Assembly (NCBI GenBank): GCA_043228905.1
Contig: JBHGNT010000011.1
Coordinates: 15,066,001 to 15,130,000 of the forward strand
From: Azolla caroliniana
Lineage: Eukaryota; Polypodiophyta
DNA: 64,000 nt
Direction: 5' to 3'
Positions 59,317-64,000 of the stretch are shown here, one piece after another. A program made the translations under genes and the position numbers. The notes beneath the pieces are model-generated. The model ran no database searches. It was not told the DNA's origin and worked only from the letters and a program-made list of their open reading frames with translations. Numbering within the stretch: position 1 is the first letter of the stretch; each line of letters begins with the position of its first letter.

Positions 59317-61894
59317 ATGGCTTCCTCTGCCCAACTTCGCCTCATGTCTGATCTGAAGGCCATGTGCAATGAGCCTCCTGAGGTTTTTATTCCTTTTTTT
59401 CTTACAGTTCCTTCTTTTTTCCTGGCTCTAGGGTTTTTCTTTTTTGCTCTCTGGTTTTTTGGGGTTCTTTCTTATTTCAAGGTTCTATTCTTTTACTGAA
59501 TTCATGTTTTGTTTTTCTTGAATGTTTATAGGGTTTTCTTTCTTTAACTCATTTCTTATTTTCCTTCTTAGTTGATTTTGGGTTTTCGTTTTCTTAATCT
59601 TCAGGGATGCAGTGCTAGCCCTTACGGAGATGACAATCTGTTTGTGTGGAGTGCCACTATTTTTGGACCTGAGGATACACCTTGGGAAGGTTAGCTCTCG
59701 CTTACATAAGGAAAAAAAGGGAAAAAAGGACTATCTTTTTCTTGAATATATACATACATGCACATATGTACATACACACACATTCACAGAATATACGTAT
59801 ATATGTGTGGGATTTCTGTCTTTTTGTTGTTTAGCGTAGTTCTCTCTTCAGATTGAAAGGCTTTGCAGAGGTCTCTTATGTGTACAACATTGCAAGTGCT
59901 TAAATATATTATAATGGCATACCACGGGAAGGGTAGCTCTTTGAATATAAGGAAGTCTTCTAGATTTTCCTTTGTTATTCACATTGAAAGGTGTTTTAGA
60001 TATCTCTTTTCTAGATGCCATTATAATAGATGAAACATGTTATCATGAAACACATTGGTAAGGCTAGCTCCTGACCTAAAATAAAACATTGCATTTTTTT
60101 TTTTTCGCTCATTTAAGATATTTTAGTGTTTGAGGATGAAAAACTTTGTAGAGATGGTGAGGTTTCTTGTTTAGTAACATTGGAATATATTTAAATATCT
60201 AGTGAACTTTGTCTTTGTTGAGAAGAACTCTCTGCAAAGAGATATTTTTAACAGCCAACCATTAGTATTTCAGCATTGTAATTCCTTAATAACTAAAAAC
60301 AATATTTTTTCTTAGTTTTTTCATTCATTATGAATTCATACAACTCATAATATTTCTTTCACTTAGACACCATTGTACCACATGAATGTGTGGAAAGCTG
60401 TGTGTCAATGATTTTATTTTTCCATTCAATTATTTTAAATGGTTTAAAGGCATGTGCTTTTTTATGATTCTTGACAATTCTTGTGGATTCATGAGACGGT
60501 AAAGGCTTTTTTTTAACAGCATTTACATGCCCAATAACCTCACCCTGTTGTGGTTCAGTTGAATGAGAAGAACATCTATTTTTGGGTGTTAATGGGCTGT
60601 GAAAATGAATTGATTAATCCAATTCTAGAGGACAAATGTTTAATTTGGCAGTGAGAAATATATTTGGAATGCCATTTTTAGGGCTGAAGCATTAGTTGAT
60701 TATTAAGAGTAATGATATCAAAGTCAAAATACATATGCCTTTACAGTTAATGTAACGGCAAACCTATGGATTTGGACTTGAACCCATAACTTTTAGATTC
60801 TAAACCATAAGCATTACTACGAGAACACCAAATTAAAGCATTTCAACTGCAGTGGAATTGTATAATGGATATGTGGATGACATGCTTTCACATTGTACTA
60901 ATTGTGGTATCTAAGGCAATCCTTTTGTTGGAGTAACTAAACACATTCTATCTTGGTTTCGTCTTTAGGTGGCATCTTTTCGTTACGGCTGACATTTGGT
61001 GAACACTATCCTGAAAAGCCTCCCAGGGTCCGATTTACATCAGAAATGTTTCATCCCAATGGTTAGTCAGTGTATATTCATTTTTCGTTAATAAAGAGAT
61101 AAACTCTGTAAAATGAATGCAATATTTTGACTTATTTACTCATCGTTGCTTATTGGACTGATTCGAGGATGACTGTGCGCCTGTAGTGTACACTGATGGT
61201 ACTGTATGCATGGATATCATTCAGGATGCATGGTCTCCATGCCATAATGTCTCAACAATTCTTACGTCCATTCAGGTAACTGATGTTTCTGAGTGTGAGA
61301 TAGAGTGAGAGAGATGACGATGCTAAGAGAATCATTTTCTCCAGTCATAAAGTATATAGTCTGAATTTGTATATTTGCTTTTAATGTTGTTTTCTGCAAA
61401 CAGTCCTTATTGACAGATCCCAATGTAGCAAGCCCTGCCAATCCAGAAGCAGCTCATTTGTATCAAAATGATATTAAGACGTATAACAGGTGATCCTTTT
61501 TCTCATTCGTCTATACATAAGATTGATATTATCAATATTTGATTTTATATATGAATGATGAAAAATCATGTCGCTAAACATTATTGTTACTGTCAATTTA
61601 ACTTAACTGGAAAATCACTTTTTTTAAGAGAAGCACTAGATCCATAACACTAAAGCATTATTCATGTTTTTAGTTACGTAACATTAGTTCCAGTGTTAAT
61701 GTTACAAGTGCATGACCTTAAAACTGAAAACATTTTGGAGACAATTGAGTGTACATGATCTTAAACTGAAGTCACTGTTAATGTTTTGTATTACATAACA
61801 CTAGACCCATCATTGTAGATTTGAACTCACAACCTTATGATCGTTTTTTGACAGGAGGGTGAGGCAATGTGTCTGCAAGTCATTGGAACAGTGA
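59317..61894 (+). CDS. RAD6/UBC2-class E2 ubiquitin-conjugating enzyme (6 exons, 152 aa)
   Basis: Exons: 59317-59382, 59605-59689, 60969-61061, 61187-61275, 61404-61489 and 61855-61894; phases agree throughout. The UBC fold is complete: [16 protein letters not shown] helix, [36 protein letters not shown] with the HPN motif at 79-81, catalytic Cys89 in DGTVCMDII, Trp97, [17 protein letters not shown], and SPANPEAA. It ends [13 protein letters not shown]. The 152-aa length equals the RAD6 class, which mono-ubiquitinates histone H2B and PCNA with RING partners. It differs from the usual plant UBC1/2/3 in many surface residues and in the tail. The intron 1 donor GTTTTT is weak, but the exon joins in phase. 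The start context is good (TCCATGGC). Confidence 0.93.
60745..60840 (-). repeat. tRNA-like (SINE-type) remnant in E2 intron 2
   Basis: Minus-strand GGTTCAAGTCC (60774-60784) is a perfect pol III B box. A loose A-box-like AGTAATGCTTATGG lies about 35 nt upstream. Confidence 0.4.
61795..61850 (-). repeat. B-box-like segment beside the last E2 exon
   Basis: Minus-strand GTGAGTTCAAATCTAC (61815-61830) resembles a T arm with B box. It lies about 25 bp before the exon 6 acceptor. Confidence 0.3.
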
Positions 61895-62790
61895 GTGATA
61901 TATGCATATTTAGTCTTAAATATGACGATGTCAAGCTCATCTAATTCCATAGCTCTTAGATGCTTCATATCTATTGTACATGTCATAATTGTAGTTTATG
62001 CTAGTATTTAAGAGTAATTTATGGATTTGGATTAGTAATTGTCTGATGTGGTTTCTTCCTTCAAAAACATCAATTGTAAATGACTTCGTCAAGATTGAAA
62101 GATTTATTGAATGAATAGATTCAGATGAATTACTTCTGGCTTTGAGTTCAATGTGGAAATGATGTGATTTTATTTTTGTTAGATCATTTTATCTACCTAT
62201 CTATTGTCAAGGTAGTATTTCTATTGAATTTCCTATAAATCTAGTTATGTCTGAACAAGTGGGTTTTCCACTTCATGTAGATATACATGAATCCAAGGAA
62301 TCTGGTGGTTTTCCACTTCCATGTACAGTTTATTCTTGTGTACTAGTGGTAACATGGGATTTTGCCATGCTATCATTATCATATTTGTGTTTAAGATGCA
62401 TGTTGCAAGTATTTGATTTAACTGTTCAGCACTGCATGAGTGATTGCAGCCTACTATTAGCCATGGCCCATTCCCATTGTGACTTCACATGAAAGTATTT
62501 GGAATCTCCAATTTGCATTTCAGACTTTATTGGTGGTTTTCCACGTTCTCACAAATTTGAACTTTCAATATAATATATCATGACTTAAGAATTTAGCATT
62601 GTCAGTTATTGGAGCCTATGATTGCATACCATGTTTTCCAATGTGACACATAATGAATCTTTAGAATCTCCAATTGCCATTTTCAACCCTGAACGCATCA
62701 AAGGTTATTTGAACCACCTTTCCAACCTCTAATATCTCAGTAGTACATAAAGTTGTGTTCTCAGGCAATTGATGGAAATAAACATTAATT
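61895..62790. other. 3' region of the E2 gene
   Basis: AT-rich; no gene recognised. Confidence 0.5.
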
Positions 62791-63340
62791 CCCAGTATAC
62801 AGTCCATAATCCTTCTTTGCAATCTTCATTGTGTTTTTAAATTAACAATTTATGAATTTAATATTGAAACTATTTTAAAAGAGATCAAAGCAAGCAATTG
62901 TGTGGAGGGTTGGGAACATATCTCATCATATTAATAACAATATTATTTAAGGAGACCATGACCCGAAGATCTCACTCACAGTCCATAATCCTTCTTTGCA
63001 ATCGTCATTATGTTTAAATTATCCATTTGTGAATTTAATATCAAATCTCTTTTAAAAGAGATCAAAGCAAGGAGACCATGACCTAATAATTAATGGCTTA
63101 GAACATACCTCATGGTATTCATAACAATATTATTTAAAGAGACCATGACCTAATAATTCCACTCATTCCCAGCATATAGTGTCCATAATCCTTCTTTGCA
63201 ATCTTCATTGTGTTTAAATTATCCATTCATGAAATTAATATCACATCTATTTCAAACGAGAAGAAGCAATTATGTGAAGGGCTGAGAACATATCTCATGG
63301 TATTGTTAACAATATAGGAGCCATGACCTGATTATCCCCC
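62791..63340. repeat. Tandem repeat, three copies of ~180-200 bp
   Basis: Copies start near 62791, 62975 and 63163 and share GTCCATAATCCTTCTTTGCA, TTTAAATTA, AGAACATA and AGACCATGACC in the same order. They differ by short deletions. Confidence 0.85.
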
Positions 63341-64000
63341 TTACACAGTAAAGATAATTCTTAATCTAGTCTACATATCATTTATTGCCTTTAGCACCAC
63401 TCACAAGCCAGAATAATTCTTAATATTGTGAAGAATCGCTATATTTACAGGTATTTAATCAAATATATGTCACATATGTCACAGTAAGGATCGTTTTAAA
63501 GGAAAATGCATACACATGAACATTTTTCATATTGCATAAAGTTGTCTTTAAAAATGCACATATACTTACCATTTATCACATCTCTTTGAAGCGTCCCATA
63601 GACATGAGCATTTATCACATGGTTTAGTCATTGGCATTCAGGATAATGACTCTTCGACAAACACAAATACGCCTGTTCAGTTTTCAGGATAATGATCTCT
63701 TTGACAAACACAGACCATTTGTCACATAGAGAGATGTGGCTTCCATAAAGAAAGAGACATACATCTAGACATTAATCATTCATATATACCTTCCTGTTTG
63801 AGATAAGAATCTCTTTAAAGAGACTGCTAAACACTTGATCATTTGTCATATAGTTTAATGTTAGCAATAGCATCTACACAAACAAAGTTGTGTCCAAAAC
63901 GTTGACAGAAATGAAGTGCTTTGGAGTTTTTTAAAAGAAAAACAGAAAACCAAAACCCAAATAAAACCAACTATCTTCCTCCACGCTCAAAATCAACTCT
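63341..64000. other. Spacer at the right edge
   Basis: AT-rich with repeated TTTGTCACATA and CTCTTTGA words; no gene recognised. Confidence 0.45.

Overview
The window is nuclear DNA of a land plant. Five genes have GT-AG introns and products that match plant families: an ATAD3-type mitochondrial AAA ATPase, ribosomal protein L22, a small GNAT N-acetyltransferase, an organelle-targeted RlmN-like radical-SAM rRNA methyltransferase and a RAD6-class ubiquitin-conjugating enzyme. Plant-type copia elements with an initiator-Met tRNA primer site and an L1-type LINE surround them. Two Ty3/gypsy elements look unlike the usual seed-plant lineages, and the E2 is divergent from the standard plant UBC1/2/3. 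That might fit a non-seed plant, but the species cannot be fixed from this sequence. 

Layout. 1-4.3 kb: decayed Ty3/gypsy element, minus strand, cut by the window edge. 4.4-5.4 kb: 3' end of a copia element. 5.46-8.16 kb: L1-type LINE remnant, minus. 8244-15307: complete Ty3/gypsy element, minus, with 698-bp LTRs that differ at one site, but with a frame-broken gag-pol. 15.5-16.9 kb: decayed copia piece. 20.1-25.3 kb: ATAD3 (8 exons, 626 aa). 27.2-28.4 kb: RPL22, minus (2 exons, 127 aa). 31.9-34.1 kb: GNAT gene (2 exons, 112 aa) with a second, degenerate copy of its last exon. 35.8-41.3 kb: RlmN-like gene (10 exons, 432 aa). 44059-55146: a copia element on the minus strand, split in its gag by a second, intact copia element on the plus strand (48541-54024); both have clear target-site duplications. 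57.7-58.8 kb: LINE C-terminal fragment. 59.3-61.9 kb: RAD6-like E2 (6 exons, 152 aa). 62.8-63.3 kb: tandem repeat. The rest is AT-rich spacer with microsatellites and tRNA-like (SINE-type) remnants. 

The five genes are unrelated housekeeping genes and do not form a pathway or cluster. The main interest lies in the duplicated terminal exon of the GNAT gene, the young intact copia element inside an older decayed one, the fungal-looking gypsy lineages, and repeat structures in LTR promoters. No CRISPR array, prokaryotic operon, rRNA gene or convincing tRNA gene was seen. Exon limits were derived by hand from reading frame, splice sites and family knowledge; no database search was run.
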